50,065 bases of DNA from Burkholderiales bacterium (GCA_003963115.1 RXJQ01000054.1:1-50065), one strand, 5' to 3'; counted from the stretch's first letter, positions 25,224 to 34,403 are shown. The notes: generated from the sequence alone by a model not told the origin. Numbers and translations are program-made.

Positions 25224-26595
25224 GGGGATGCTCTTTCTGGAGGGAGGGCTGCGCATGGCGGGCCAGCAAGGCGGTGAACTCGTCCTCGGGCATGGGCTTG
25301 CCATACATATAGCCCTGTGCCAGCTTGCAAGAGAAGGCCAGCAAGTGATCTCGCTGGGTGGCGGTCTCCACGCCTTCGGCCACCACTTCCATCTGCAGGC
25401 TCTGCCCCAGGGCGACGATGGCCTTGGCCAGCACCGCGGACTGCGCCTTGTGCCCCAGGTCCCGCACGAAGGAGCGGTCCACCTTCAAGGTATCGATGGG
25501 GAAGCGCGTCAGGTAGGACAGCGCCGAGTAGCCCGTCCCGAAATCGTCGATGGCGATCGTGACGCCCAGATCATGCAGCTCATTGAGTTGAGCAAGGATC
25601 AGCGGGCTGTCATCCAGCAGCAGGCCCTCTGTGATCTCCAGCTCGATCCATTGCGGCTGGCAGCCACTTTCGGCCAGCAGCGCCTTGACCGTGCCCACGA
25701 GGTTCTCGCCCTGGAACTGCCGGGGTGACAGGTTGACCGCCACCTTCAAAGGCGTGTCGTGCCGCAGGCAGTTCCAGCGAACCGCATTGGCGCAGGCCAT
25801 CCTCAAGGCCGCCGCCCCCATGGGGATGATCAAACCGGTTTCTTCTGCGACGCCGATGAAGCGATCCGGCGCCATCAGGCCCTTGCTGGGATGACGCCAT
25901 CGCATCAGGGCCTCGGTACCGATGATGGCCCCATCCTCCAGCCGCACCTTGGGTTGGTAGAAGAGCACGAACTCGTCACGACCAACGCCCTGCCTCAGGT
26001 CAGTGGCCACTTGCAGACGTTCCTGTGCCTTCTCCGTCAGCCGGCGCGCATAGAACTGGATGTTGTTGCGCCCCAGGGACTTGGCATGGTTCAGCGCGGC
26101 ATCGGCATGGGTCACCAGCTCCTCGACCAATTGCCCATCGCTCGGGTAGAGCGACACCCCCGCGCTGAAATTCACCATCACCGGCGTCTTGTCCAGGAAG
26201 AAGGGCTCGGACAGGGCTGTCTTGATCCCTTCGCTCACCGCTTGAAGATCAGCCGGGCTGCGCATGTCACTGATGACCACCGCGAACTCATCGGCCCCCA
26301 GCCGGGCCACCAGGCCTCTGTCATGCAGCGATGTCTTTAAGCGGTTGGCGACTTCCGACAGCAGCTGATCGCCCCGCCGGTGGCCCAGCGAATCATTGAT
26401 GCGCTGGAAATGATCCAGATCAATGATGATCAGGCCGACGCTGTCTTCCTCCTGCGCACGCTCGGTAGTCGCAGTCAACCAGCGATACAGAAAAGCGCGG
26501 TTGGGCAGCCTCGTCAACGAATCGTAGTTCTCCAGTTCATGGGTCTGGCGCAGCAGGCGCTTGTGCGCCGACACATCCTGCGTGACACCCAGCAA
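25201..26595 (-). CDS. C-terminal part: GGDEF-EAL c-di-GMP signalling domains
   Basis: About 464 codons from the base after the amber codon. The GGDEF domain begins at YDSLTRLPNRAFLYRW; its signature is GADEF rather than GG(D/E)EF, so cyclase activity is uncertain. The EAL domain has EALMRWRHP, NLSPRQF, DDFGTGYSALSYL and KVDRSFV, all consistent with an active c-di-GMP phosphodiesterase. If expressed on its own, translation would have to restart, for example at TTG 26595 or a later codon. It overlaps the CheY-like gene by 23 bases. Confidence 0.75.
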   Translation of the reverse strand: MLGVTQDVSAHKRLLRQTHELENYDSLTRLPNRAFLYRWLTATTERAQEEDSVGLIIIDLDHFQRINDSLGHRRGDQLLSEVANRLKTSLHDRGLVARLGADEFAVVISDMRSPADLQAVSEGIKTALSEPFFLDKTPVMVNFSAGVSLYPSDGQLVEELVTHADAALNHAKSLGRNNIQFYARRLTEKAQERLQVATDLRQGVGRDEFVLFYQPKVRLEDGAIIGTEALMRWRHPSKGLMAPDRFIGVAEETGLIIPMGAAALRMACANAVRWNCLRHDTPLKVAVNLSPRQFQGENLVGTVKALLAESGCQPQWIELEITEGLLLDDSPLILAQLNELHDLGVTIAIDDFGTGYSALSYLTRFPIDTLKVDRSFVRDLGHKAQSAVLAKAIVALGQSLQMEVVAEGVETATQRDHLLAFSCKLAQGYMYGKPMPEDEFTALLARHAQPSLQKEHPHEEDIAG

Positions 26596-27357
26596 CTACC
26601 CGATGCCGCCGTGCTGGTCATACTCGATCTGCACCCAGCTGTAGGTCTCGTGCCGCGAGCCATCTGCGTGCGTGACCACATGCTCGAACTCGACGCTGGC
26701 TTGCCGTTTGGCCGCGGCACGCAGCACCTTTCGGTAGCAAGCCCGGCGCTGGCAAGAAGGCACATGGCCGATGAAATCGGGCCATCCGGGTGCAGCCACC
26801 CTCAGACCAAAAATGCCGCCACCCTGGACATCGACCGTGGGCGGCTGTTCGCAGAAGTCCACCTCCCAGGTGCAGATGGCAGCGGCATGCCGGGCCAGTT
26901 CAAGATGGCGCATGGCCGCGTGCCAATGGGTGGCATCTCGGCCAATGGCCAGCAGGCTCACCACCTGGCCTTGTTCATCCGCCTCGGGGATGACCTGAAT
27001 ATGGCTGGTCCGCAAACGCCCCCATTTATCAGTCCATCGGTAAATGCAATTGCGCTCACGGCCCTCTTTAAAAACCTGGCGTAAAAAAACCTCATAGGTC
27101 TGCGCCGCTTGGGTGGGTCGCGTATCGCTTGGAGTGGCGCCCACGAGTTCATGCTCGGCTTGCCCCATCATCCGGGCCATCGCGGCATTGACATAGGTGC
27201 GCCGGAGATCGCGTCCATAGCGCGTCACGGTATCGCTGGTGATGTCATCCAGCAGGGCAAAGTCTTGCAGACTCCTGTTTCTATGGGCCATATGCTGCCG
27301 CATGGGCAACACCCCGCGCCCCCTTTTGAACGCGCGCTGACGCTTATCAGATTTCAT
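26596..27357 (-). CDS. N-terminal part: two PAS-like sensor domains
   Basis: A 253-residue product ending at the amber codon. Residues around 30-140 (LDDITSDTVTRYGRDLRRTYVNAAMARMMG split over the PAS core, then GQVVSLLAIGRDATHWHAAM) form one PAS/PAC unit. Residues 150-253 form a second, truncated one (EFEHVVTHADGSRHETYSWVQIEYDQHG). No enzymatic domain is present in this fragment. The start at 27357 (MKSDKRQ) has GAGAAG upstream; a later ATG at 27303 is possible. Made alone it would be a sensor without output. Confidence 0.6.
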   Translation of the reverse strand: MKSDKRQRAFKRGRGVLPMRQHMAHRNRSLQDFALLDDITSDTVTRYGRDLRRTYVNAAMARMMGQAEHELVGATPSDTRPTQAAQTYEVFLRQVFKEGRERNCIYRWTDKWGRLRTSHIQVIPEADEQGQVVSLLAIGRDATHWHAAMRHLELARHAAAICTWEVDFCEQPPTVDVQGGGIFGLRVAAPGWPDFIGHVPSCQRRACYRKVLRAAAKRQASVEFEHVVTHADGSRHETYSWVQIEYDQHGGIG

Positions 27358-27408
27358 CTTCTCAACGCATAGGCATTCCGCACGCAGCCTCGAACGTGCA
27401 GTCTTCAC

Positions 27409-27816
27409 ACCCTTGTGCCGGTGGCTTGCTCAACAGTCTGCGGCAAGCGGTTTCAAGCGGGAGGCCAAATACGTGGGCACACTTTCATTTATCGTTGATC
27501 GCTCGTGAAATATCAAGCCAGTAAAACGGACCTCTTCAAGTTGCCGTGAAGCGTGCCGCGATTTGTTTGCCCCGAGCCGCTCGATACCCGGCAAACCATA
27601 TCGCCCAATTGCAACGCCACCTTGACGATAAGGGCACCCAGATGCCCAAAACAAATTAGCGCAAGCGATTGGAGGCCATCACAACTCAGCATCCTTGCGA
27701 ATCACCTGATGAGCATCGCAAGACGCCGCATCTGATCGCCGCCTTGCGCAGATCAGAACGCATTTCTACCCAATCCTTAGAGTCCCGGTCACACCATTGT
27801 TGACAGGAGACCCGTG
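27409..27816. other. Intergenic region ahead of the alkB/xylM-type gene
   Basis: About 400 bases without a credible gene, between the divergent PAS gene and the hydroxylase gene. Small open frames here lack family features. It holds a short inverted repeat TTGAT-N12-ATCAA (27495-27516) and, just before the hydroxylase, an AGGAG ribosome site (27805-27809). No convincing sigma-70 or sigma-54 promoter is visible. It marks the junction between the signalling genes and the hydroxylase/nif region. Confidence 0.5.
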
Positions 27817-28995
27817 ATGTCCAAATACCTCAAAGGCTGGCTGATGCCAGGTTTGTCCGTGCTCATGATGTGGGGGGTCGCGCATGGCGGCTGGTGGATG
27901 TGGGCCCCCTGGGCCTTCGTGCTGACGGTGTTCCTGTCGGCCGACATCTTCATGCCTCGCGATGTCTCGGCGCCGCCCCGCTACCAGAATGCCTTCCTGC
28001 TGAACCTGCCGCTCTACACGATCCTGCCCTTGCTGACCGTGCTGAACTTCATGGTGCTGTGGATGTTCAGCTCCGGCGACATGCTGGGCTTTGGTGCCTG
28101 GGTCAAAGACCATGTCGGCGTGGACCTGTTCGCAGCCCGCGAGCGCACCACGCACTGGGGCATGTGGGCCGGCTGCATCTTCTCCGTGGGCCTGATGAAT
28201 GCCGTGGGTGGCACGGTCACGGGCCATGAGCTGACGCACCGGACCGGCAAGCCATTCGACCTCTTCATGGGACGATGGATGCTGGCTTTCACGTGCGACA
28301 CGAGCTTCGCCATCGAGCACGTCTACGGTCACCACGTGCGCGTGGCCACCCCCGCCGACCCGGCCACGGCTCGCCGGGGTGAGAGCTTCTACCAGTTCAC
28401 CGTGCGCTCGACCATCATGAGCTACGTGCACGCCTACCAGCTCGAGAAGGCGCGCCTGGCCAAGCTGGGCAAGTCGGTGTGGAACCCCTTCGCAAGCCCC
28501 TTCCTGCGAGGCAACATCGAAAACCTGAGCCTGTTCGTGGTGGCCTACTTCATGGCCGGCTGGGCCGGCGTGGGCTTCTGGGCGCTGCTGGCCTTTGTTG
28601 GCAAGCAGTATCTGGAGATCACCAACTACTTCGAGCACTATGGCCTGGTGCGCGTACCCGGTGAGCCGGTGCAGCCTCGCCACTCGTGGAACTCGAACCA
28701 CTGGGGCAGCACCAATGTGCTCTACAGCCTGGCGCGCCACTCCCACCACCATGCCCAGGGCGAGGCACCTTACTGGACACTCAATGCCTACCCCAATGCA
28801 CCCATGCTGCCGGCGGGCTATCTGGGCATGCTGCTGATCGCCTTGGTACCCCCCTTGTTCAAGTACCTGATGACGCCCGCGCTCAATGACTGGGATGAGC
28901 GCCACGCGTCGGCGGCCGAACGCCGCATCGCGCAGCAGGACAGCCGCGACAGTGGCATGAAGGGACTGAAGATCGCACAGGCCAAGCTGGCTTGA
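27817..28995 (+). CDS. alkB: AlkB/XylM-family membrane di-iron hydroxylase
   Basis: A 392-residue integral-membrane non-haem di-iron monooxygenase with about six TM segments. The His motifs are HELTH (137-141), EHVYGHH (167-173) and RHSHHH (307-312), plus NYFEHYG (270-276), all characteristic of AlkB-type enzymes. It hydroxylates terminal methyl groups of alkanes or alkyl-aromatics. The C-terminal region (YGLVRVPGEPVQPRHSWN, NDWDERHASAAERR) resembles the xylene monooxygenase subunit XylM as much as alkane hydroxylase. AGGAG sits seven bases ahead of the ATG at 27817; a GTG three bases earlier is an alternative. A XylA-like reductase follows after nine bases, and no rubredoxin is present. Confidence 0.9.
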   Translation: MSKYLKGWLMPGLSVLMMWGVAHGGWWMWAPWAFVLTVFLSADIFMPRDVSAPPRYQNAFLLNLPLYTILPLLTVLNFMVLWMFSSGDMLGFGAWVKDHVGVDLFAARERTTHWGMWAGCIFSVGLMNAVGGTVTGHELTHRTGKPFDLFMGRWMLAFTCDTSFAIEHVYGHHVRVATPADPATARRGESFYQFTVRSTIMSYVHAYQLEKARLAKLGKSVWNPFASPFLRGNIENLSLFVVAYFMAGWAGVGFWALLAFVGKQYLEITNYFEHYGLVRVPGEPVQPRHSWNSNHWGSTNVLYSLARHSHHHAQGEAPYWTLNAYPNAPMLPAGYLGMLLIALVPPLFKYLMTPALNDWDERHASAAERRIAQQDSRDSGMKGLKIAQAKLA

Positions 28996-29004
28996 GGGTG
29001 TGCC

Positions 29005-30111
29005 ATGTTTGACCGCTTCTTTCGCCGCTCCCCTCCTTCGTTCAAGCTGCAAATCAATTCACCGGCGTTGTCCTTCACGGCTTCGGCCAACGACAGCCTG
29101 TTGCAGACCGCCTTGAACCATGGTCTGGCCTTTCCGCACAACTGCCGCGTGGGTGGTTGCGGCGAATGCAAATGCAAGCTGGTTTCTGGACAGGTCAAGG
29201 AGCTCACTGACAAGAGCTACCTGCTCTCGGCCGATGAGCTCCGGCAAAACTACATCCTGGCCTGCCAGAGCCTGCCCCGGTCCGACGTGTGCATCGAGGT
29301 GGCATTGCGGGCGGGCGTCACGCAACACCCTTTGGTGACAACGCGGGCACGTATCCTGTCGGTGGCTCCGCTGACGCATGACGTCGTGCATTTGCGCCTG
29401 GCCCCACAGGCGCCCCTGCGCTACTCGGCGGGCCAGTACGCGGCCTTCGCCATCCCTGACGAGGTGGCTGGCGCAAGCGCTCGAGGTCGCAGCTACTCCT
29501 TTGCATCCTCACCAAGGGATGAGGCGCCCTCATCGGAGTTGGATTTCTACATCCGCAAGGTGCCGGGAGGCATCTTCACCGAATGGCTGTTCGCACAAGC
29601 CGCGCCTGGCCAGATGCTGGATCTGAGCGGGCCTTATGGCGACTTCGGGCTGCGCCCCGGCCACGGTCCCATCGTGTGCATCGCCGGTGGCAGCGGCCTG
29701 GCGCCCATCAAGGCCATGCTGGAGCAGGCCATCGCAGACAAGCAGGCCCAGCGCGCGTTGACCTTGCTGTTCGGTGCGCGCAGCCAGCGGGATCTGTATG
29801 CACTCGATGCCATCGATGAGATCCGTCGCAACTGGTCCGGCCGCTTCGAGTTCATCCCCATCCTGTCCGACGAGCCTGCCGACAGCGCCTGGCCTGGGCG
29901 TCGCGGTCTCATCCCCACTAACCTGCCTGCCATCCTGGGCACGCATCTGGCGGACCACCAAGCCTATCTGTGTGGCCCGCCCCCGATGATCGATGCCTGC
30001 GTGGATGTGCTCACACACCATGGCCTCGCCAGAGACCAGATCTTCTTCGACAAGTTCCTCGACAGCAGCCACGCTGCATGCACCAGACAAGCCGAGTCCG
30101 TTTTGATTTAA
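29005..30111 (+). CDS. XylA-like [2Fe-2S] ferredoxin / FAD-NAD(P)H reductase
   Basis: A 368-residue electron-transfer protein. An N-terminal plant-type [2Fe-2S] domain (CRVGGCGEC, C-X4-C-X2-C, then ILACQS) joins an FNR-like FAD domain (RSYSFASSP) and an NAD(P)H domain (GGSGLAPIKAML, YLCGPPPM). Sequence and layout resemble XylA, the reductase of xylene monooxygenase, so it probably delivers electrons from NADH straight to the upstream hydroxylase. That would explain the lack of a rubredoxin. It starts nine bases after the hydroxylase stop, so co-expression is very likely. Confidence 0.9.
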   Translation: MFDRFFRRSPPSFKLQINSPALSFTASANDSLLQTALNHGLAFPHNCRVGGCGECKCKLVSGQVKELTDKSYLLSADELRQNYILACQSLPRSDVCIEVALRAGVTQHPLVTTRARILSVAPLTHDVVHLRLAPQAPLRYSAGQYAAFAIPDEVAGASARGRSYSFASSPRDEAPSSELDFYIRKVPGGIFTEWLFAQAAPGQMLDLSGPYGDFGLRPGHGPIVCIAGGSGLAPIKAMLEQAIADKQAQRALTLLFGARSQRDLYALDAIDEIRRNWSGRFEFIPILSDEPADSAWPGRRGLIPTNLPAILGTHLADHQAYLCGPPPMIDACVDVLTHHGLARDQIFFDKFLDSSHAACTRQAESVLI

Positions 30112-30170
30112 AACAAATCCATCAGCATGGATTGGCTGGCAAACCGGAGCATCTCCGTCAGGTTTATTTC

Positions 30171-30184
30171 TTGCTCCACATCAG
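30171..30184. promoter_or_regulatory. Candidate Fnr/FixK-type box upstream of nifA
   Basis: TTGCTCCACATCAG matches the Fnr/Anr consensus TTGAT-N4-ATCAA at eight of ten defined positions. It lies about 109 bases before the nifA start. Fnr/FixK control of nifA is known in some diazotrophs. Two mismatches and the lack of a mapped promoter keep this tentative. Confidence 0.3.
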
Positions 30185-30292
30185 GCACCGAGCCCGAAGC
30201 TCGTGCTGCACCGCCGCTTTCGGTCAAAAGCTGAACCATATCGGGGTGTGCTGAGCAACGGCCGCACCAAGCCATGACGAGAGGCTCATCTT

Positions 30293-31960
30293 ATGGTTAG
30301 CATGCACCACGAACGCGCAAGCATTGAACTGATGACCATCTACCAGGTCAGCAAGATCCTGGGTTCATCACTCGACGTTCACAAGACCTTCAGAGAAGCC
30401 CTCAATGTGCTCGTCTCGATGATGGGATGGCGCCGAGGCGCGGTCATCTTGCAGACGGAGGAGGGCAAGCTGTGCGGCATGTGTGCCGTGGGGCTGTCCA
30501 AGGACGAGTCCGCCAACCTGAATTTCGAAGTAGGTGAAGGCGTGGTCGGCAAGGTCTTCACAACGGGCGTGGCCGCCGTGGTGCCTGATATCGCGGGAGA
30601 GCCCCTGTTTCTCAACCGCACAGGCGCCGTCGATCAATCGCCTGATGAGACGATCGCCTACATCGTCACGCCCATCAAGGCTGATCGCCGCACGCTGGGT
30701 CTGTTGACCATGGACCGCGCGGTTACCCGGCACACCAGTGTCTTCGACGAAGACCTGCGATTGCTGTCCATGGTGGCCACGCTGATGGGACAGAACCTGT
30801 TGCTGCACCGTGGCGTGAGCGCGGAGCAGGGTCGCTTGTACGAAGAAGCGCGGCGCCTATCTAAAGCCTTGAAGCCCCACTATCAGCTGGACATGGCCAT
30901 TGGCGCCTCGCCGCGCATGCAGCAGGTTTTCGGCGAAGTTCACCAGGCCGCACCCACCAAGACGACCGTGCTGTTGCGCGGCGAAAGCGGCACGGGCAAA
31001 GAGGTGATCGCGCGCGCCATCCACAATCTGTCTCCGCGCAAGGACGCACCCTTCGTGCGCGTGAACTGTGCGGCGCTGACCGAGTCGCTGCTGGAGTCCG
31101 AGCTGTTCGGCCATGAAAAGGGCGCCTTCACGGGCGCCGTCGGCACACGCAAGGGGCGCTTCGAGATGGCCCATGGCGGCACGCTCTTCCTCGATGAGAT
31201 CGGCGACATCTCCGCGTCCTTCCAGGCCAAGCTGCTGCGCGTGCTGCAAGAGCGCGAGTTCGAGCGTGTGGGCGGGTCTGGACCCATCAAGGTCGATGTG
31301 CGCATGGTGCTGGCCACCAACCGCAACCTGGAGAAGATGGTGGCGGCGGGCGAGTTCCGCGCCGACCTCTACTACCGCATCAACGTCGTCAGCATCTTCC
31401 TGCCACCACTGCGTGAGCGCCGTGAAGACATCCCCTTGATGGTCGAGCACTTCCTGAGCCGCTTCAATAAGGAGAACAGCCGTAAGGTCAAGGTCACGCC
31501 GCGTGCGATGAAGGTGCTCACCAGCTGCTACTGGCCCGGCAATGTGCGCGAGCTGGAGAATTGCGTGGAGCGAACGGCCACCATGGCCATGAGCGATGAC
31601 CTCACGGACCTGAGCTTCCCCTGCCACGACAACCGCTGTCTGACCCAGGTCTTGCATTTCATCGAGCGTGAAGACGCCGTCAGGCCCGGCAAACCCGTGC
31701 CCATTCCCATCACGGAAGTACCCAGTCGAGCGCCGGCTTCTCGAAGCGAATCGGGCAGTCATGCCGACGCAGATGGCGACGACCTGACTACGGTCCTTCA
31801 CAAGGACGGCGACAAGCCAGATGGCGAGCGCGAGCGGCTCATCTGGGCGATGGAGAAGTGCGGCTGGGTACAGGCCAAGGCGGCCCGCCTGTTGAACATC
31901 ACGCCCCGCCAGATGGGCTACGCCTTGCAAAAGCACGACATCGAGGTGCGCAAGTTCTAA
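30293..31960 (+). CDS. nifA: Nif-specific sigma-54 activator NifA
   Basis: A 555-residue enhancer-binding protein that activates nif promoters. An N-terminal GAF domain (about 25-170) is followed by the AAA+ domain: Walker A GESGTGKE (230-237), GAFTGA (277-282), Walker B LFLDEIGD. Cys412, Cys424, Cys444 and Cys449 fit the pattern C-X11-C-X19-C-X4-C exactly, the mark of oxygen-sensitive NifA in rhizobia, Azospirillum and Herbaspirillum. The C-terminal Fis-type HTH is [18 protein letters not shown]. No nifL is adjacent, as expected for this class. GAGAGG precedes the ATG. Its likely targets are the two sigma-54 elements mapped downstream. Confidence 0.97.
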   Translation: MVSMHHERASIELMTIYQVSKILGSSLDVHKTFREALNVLVSMMGWRRGAVILQTEEGKLCGMCAVGLSKDESANLNFEVGEGVVGKVFTTGVAAVVPDIAGEPLFLNRTGAVDQSPDETIAYIVTPIKADRRTLGLLTMDRAVTRHTSVFDEDLRLLSMVATLMGQNLLLHRGVSAEQGRLYEEARRLSKALKPHYQLDMAIGASPRMQQVFGEVHQAAPTKTTVLLRGESGTGKEVIARAIHNLSPRKDAPFVRVNCAALTESLLESELFGHEKGAFTGAVGTRKGRFEMAHGGTLFLDEIGDISASFQAKLLRVLQEREFERVGGSGPIKVDVRMVLATNRNLEKMVAAGEFRADLYYRINVVSIFLPPLRERREDIPLMVEHFLSRFNKENSRKVKVTPRAMKVLTSCYWPGNVRELENCVERTATMAMSDDLTDLSFPCHDNRCLTQVLHFIEREDAVRPGKPVPIPITEVPSRAPASRSESGSHADADGDDLTTVLHKDGDKPDGERERLIWAMEKCGWVQAKAARLLNITPRQMGYALQKHDIEVRKF

Positions 31961-31990
31961 GGCATCAAGGCGGCCAAGTGCCGCCATGGT

Positions 31991-32422
31991 TCATTCAGGC
32001 TCGAAGCACTTGGGTTTGTCTTCGCACTGCTCGCAATGCGGTGATTTGCAGATGAGGATGTCGGCTCGCTCACACAGCGTTCGGTAGAAGAACTTCTTCC
32101 AGCGCATGTTCTGCACATTCCGTGTCTTGAGCGCTGTGAAGTGCTCTTGCATGAGCGCATTGAGCTGGTCCCTGCTACCCAGACCCAGGTCCTCCCACAG
32201 GTGGTTGGGGCCCATGGCGGCCATGGCAATCGCGCGTGCCAGATGCGTGGCCAGAATCCCCGGGTGGCTCGCATGTTCGACCAGCAAGGCCGCCAGGTCA
32301 TCCACTTCTTCATCCAGCATCGGTGCCATGACGTGCTCCTTCCCACTCATGGACAGCAGCGCAAGTGGCGTGCCAGCCAGGCTTGCTCGCGCACGCCTAT
32401 CCCCAGGCAGCAGCGCTGTCAT
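31991..32422 (-). CDS. nifQ: Molybdenum donor protein NifQ
   Basis: A 143-residue minimum product; NifQ carries Mo (as a Mo-Fe-S cluster) to NifEN for FeMo-co synthesis. The C-terminal half matches Klebsiella NifQ closely: NHLWEDLGLGSR, NMRWKKFFYRTLC and the ligand motif C-X4-C-X2-C-X5-C in ICKSPHCEQCEDKPKCFE. The start is uncertain. The first ATG is at 32422, but the open frame runs on to 32542 and homology may extend to a GTG near 32476. It converges with nifA and is divergent from nifB. Its own promoter is not visible. Confidence 0.88.
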   Translation of the reverse strand: MTALLPGDRRARASLAGTPLALLSMSGKEHVMAPMLDEEVDDLAALLVEHASHPGILATHLARAIAMAAMGPNHLWEDLGLGSRDQLNALMQEHFTALKTRNVQNMRWKKFFYRTLCERADILICKSPHCEQCEDKPKCFEPE

Positions 32423-32425
32423 CTT

Positions 32426-32441
32426 TGTCTGAGACCTGACA
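32426..32441. promoter_or_regulatory. NifA upstream activator sequence for nifB
   Basis: TGT-CTGAGACCTG-ACA, a perfect TGT-N10-ACA element. It ends about 95 bases before the sigma-54 element of nifB, within the usual 80-150 base distance. Because it is palindromic and lies just upstream of the first nifQ ATG, it could serve both divergent genes. Confidence 0.75.
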
Positions 32442-32536
32442 GCCAGGCGCGACAAGGCCTGTTCCAAAGCTTTCACAGACCCGATGGCAAGAGGGTCAAT
32501 CCACGCTAAGTGCTTGATTTTCCATGCTGCCAAAGG

Positions 32537-32552
32537 TGGCACGGAATTGGCA
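32537..32552 (+). promoter_or_regulatory. Sigma-54 (-24/-12) promoter of the nifB operon
   Basis: TGGCACGGAATTGGCA matches the consensus TGGCACG-N4-TTGCW with one mismatch and correct spacing between the invariant GG and GC. Transcription would begin near 32564, about 38 bases before the nifB ATG. With the UAS upstream it makes a standard NifA-dependent promoter. Confidence 0.85.
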
Positions 32553-32601
32553 AAAGGCCCATCAGCTCAGGCCCATATTGGCCTATTCACGGGGAATGCA
32601 C

Positions 32602-34182
32602 ATGGACGCATCAGCATCTCTGGCCTCCAAGGCCTTCATCAGCATCGGGCAGATCCGCCCCTTGGGTTCCGACGTCCCTGAACCAGGCGGTGGCTGCGGC
32701 ACCTCCGGCGGCGAGGGCAAGGCCAGTTGTGGCACATCGGGCGGCCCGGACGACATGCCGCCCGAGATCTGGGACAAGGTCAAGAACCACCCCTGCTATT
32801 CGGAAGAGGCCCACCATCACTATGCCCGCATGCACGTGGCCGTGGCCCCTGCCTGCAACATCCAGTGCAACTACTGCAATCGCAAGTACGACTGCTCCAA
32901 CGAGTCGCGCCCAGGCGTGGTCTCGCAAAAGCTCACGCCAGACCAGGCCGTCAAGAAGGTGCTGGCGGTGGCCAGCGAGATCCCGCAGATGACGGTGCTG
33001 GGTATCGCCGGCCCTGGCGATTCTCTCGCCAACCCCAAGAAGACCTTCGACACGATGCGCATGCTCCATGAACAGGCGCCTGACATCAAGCTGTGCCTGT
33101 CCACCAATGGCCTGGCCTTGCCCGATCAAGTCGACGAGATCTGCAAGTACAACATCGACCACGTGACCATCACCATCAACATGGTGGACCCGGCCGTGGG
33201 CGAGAAAATCTACCCATGGATCTTCTGGGATCACAAGCGTGTCACCGGCTATGAGGCCGCCAAGATCCTGCATGAGCGCCAGATGCTGGGCCTGGAGATG
33301 CTCACGGCCCGTGGCGTGCTCACCAAGATCAACTCGGTGCTGATCCCGGGCATCAATGACGAGCATCTGATCGAAGTGAACCGCGAGGTCAAGAAGCGCG
33401 GCGCCTTCCTGCACAACATCATGCCGCTGATCTCGGAGGCCGAGCACGGCACCTACTTCGGCCTCAATGGCCAGCGTGGCCCGACCGCGCAGGAGCTCAA
33501 GGCCGTGCAGGACGCCTGTGCCGGCGGTGCCAACCTGATGCGCCACTGCCGCCAGTGCCGGGCCGACGCCGTGGGCCTGCTGGGCGAAGACCGCAGCGAG
33601 GAGTTCACGCTCGACAAGATCGAGGAGATGGAAGTCGTCTACGACCTCGACAAGCGCAAGCAGTACCAGGACAAGGTCGAGGTCGAACGCCAGGCCCAGC
33701 ACGCCGCCAAGGTATCGGCCCTGGACGAAGCCAAGGCGCAACTGGCCGAGGTCGACCCGAGCCTGAAGGTGCTCGTGGCCGTCGCCACCGAAGGCCATGG
33801 CCGCGTGAACCTGCACTTCGGCCACGCCACCGAGTTCCAGATCTTCGAAGTCTCGGCGCAAGAGGCCCTGTTCGTCGGCCACCGCCGCGTGGACCTCTAC
33901 TGCCAGGGCGGCTATGGCGAAGACGAGCAACTGCCCTCGATCGTCCGCGCCATCAACGACTGCCATGCCGTGCTGGTCGCCAAGATCGGTGCCTGCCCGC
34001 GCGACGAACTCAAGTCCGCCGGCATCGAGCCTGTTGACCAGTACGCCCACGAGTTCATCGAGAAGGCCGCGCTCGGCTGGTTTGCCGACTACACCGGCCG
34101 CATCGCCCGGGGCGAGATCACGCACCAATCGCGTGGTGATGCCTCGATCCGCCAAGGTGCTTTCACGTCCGAAGCAGCTTGA
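32602..34182 (+). CDS. nifB: Nitrogenase cofactor biosynthesis radical SAM protein NifB
   Basis: A 526-residue enzyme that builds NifB-co, the 8Fe-9S-C precursor of FeMo-co. The radical SAM motif is Cys85-X3-Cys89-X2-Cys92 in [10 protein letters not shown], with NRKYDC beside it. Upstream [17 protein letters not shown] gives the other conserved cluster ligands. The C-terminal third (from about residue 390, [20 protein letters not shown]) is a NifX-like NifB-co-binding domain. GGGGA lies six bases before the ATG at 32602; an ATG at 32596 is an alternative. It is the first gene of a long NifA-controlled operon. Confidence 0.97.
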   Translation: MDASASLASKAFISIGQIRPLGSDVPEPGGGCGTSGGEGKASCGTSGGPDDMPPEIWDKVKNHPCYSEEAHHHYARMHVAVAPACNIQCNYCNRKYDCSNESRPGVVSQKLTPDQAVKKVLAVASEIPQMTVLGIAGPGDSLANPKKTFDTMRMLHEQAPDIKLCLSTNGLALPDQVDEICKYNIDHVTITINMVDPAVGEKIYPWIFWDHKRVTGYEAAKILHERQMLGLEMLTARGVLTKINSVLIPGINDEHLIEVNREVKKRGAFLHNIMPLISEAEHGTYFGLNGQRGPTAQELKAVQDACAGGANLMRHCRQCRADAVGLLGEDRSEEFTLDKIEEMEVVYDLDKRKQYQDKVEVERQAQHAAKVSALDEAKAQLAEVDPSLKVLVAVATEGHGRVNLHFGHATEFQIFEVSAQEALFVGHRRVDLYCQGGYGEDEQLPSIVRAINDCHAVLVAKIGACPRDELKSAGIEPVDQYAHEFIEKAALGWFADYTGRIARGEITHQSRGDASIRQGAFTSEAA

Positions 34183-34208
34183 TTCCAACCGCCCTGAAGG
34201 AGAACATC

Positions 34209-34403
34209 ATGGCCCTGAAAATCATCGCCTCCACTTGCACCGGCTGCTCCGCGTGCGAACCCGAGTGCCCCAACGTCGCCATCAGTGAAAAGGGTGGCGT
34301 CTTCAAGATCAACCCCGACCTGTGCACCGAATGCGAAGGCCAGTTCGACGCGCCACAGTGCGTGTCGGTCTGCCCGGTCGACGGCTGCATCATCCAGGCT
34401 TGA
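34209..34403 (+). CDS. fdxN: FdxN-type 2[4Fe-4S] ferredoxin
   Basis: A 64-residue ferredoxin with two cluster motifs, [12 protein letters not shown] near the N-terminus and CTECEG...CVSVCP near the C-terminus. The longer spacing in the second motif is typical of nif-associated ferredoxins. In other diazotrophs the nifB-linked FdxN supplies electrons for NifB-co synthesis. AAGGAG precedes the start at 34209, and the gene lies 26 bases after nifB. Confidence 0.94.
   Translation: MALKIIASTCTGCSACEPECPNVAISEKGGVFKINPDLCTECEGQFDAPQCVSVCPVDGCIIQA

Larger units (their letters stand above)
25201..27357 (-). pseudogene. PAS-PAS-GGDEF-EAL protein interrupted by an in-frame amber codon
   Basis: Read as one frame this is 719 codons with a single TAG at 26598-26596 (codon 254). 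Upstream of it are two PAS-like domains, and downstream a GGDEF domain and an EAL domain in the same frame. The TAG falls inside the last PAS strand (EYDQHGGIG-stop-LLGVTQDVSAHKR), where an intact PAS/PAC end would be continuous. A single C-to-T change from CAG would explain it. It could be a true nonsense mutation, a sequencing error or a read-through codon. The parts are listed separately below. Confidence 0.7.

Noticed and set aside
27430..27654. 74-codon open frame on the minus strand before the hydroxylase gene
   Set aside because: No ribosome site, no recognisable family pattern, and it lies in a divergent intergenic region.
30131..30150. Possible sigma-54 element TGGCAAACCGGAGCAT upstream of nifA
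   Set aside because: The GG and GC doublets are one base too close for a functional -24/-12 promoter and the -12 part does not match TTGCW.
31969..31985. Hairpin GGCGGC/GCCGCC between nifA and nifQ as a terminator
   Set aside because: Only a 6-bp stem with no T-run on either strand.
32460..32477. TGT...ACA palindrome near the nifB UAS
   Set aside because: The spacer is 12 bases instead of 10, so it does not fit the NifA site.
32611..34188. 525-codon antisense open frame across nifB
   Set aside because: It is the shadow of nifB; its translation has low-complexity, Val/Leu/Asp/His-rich sequence without motifs.
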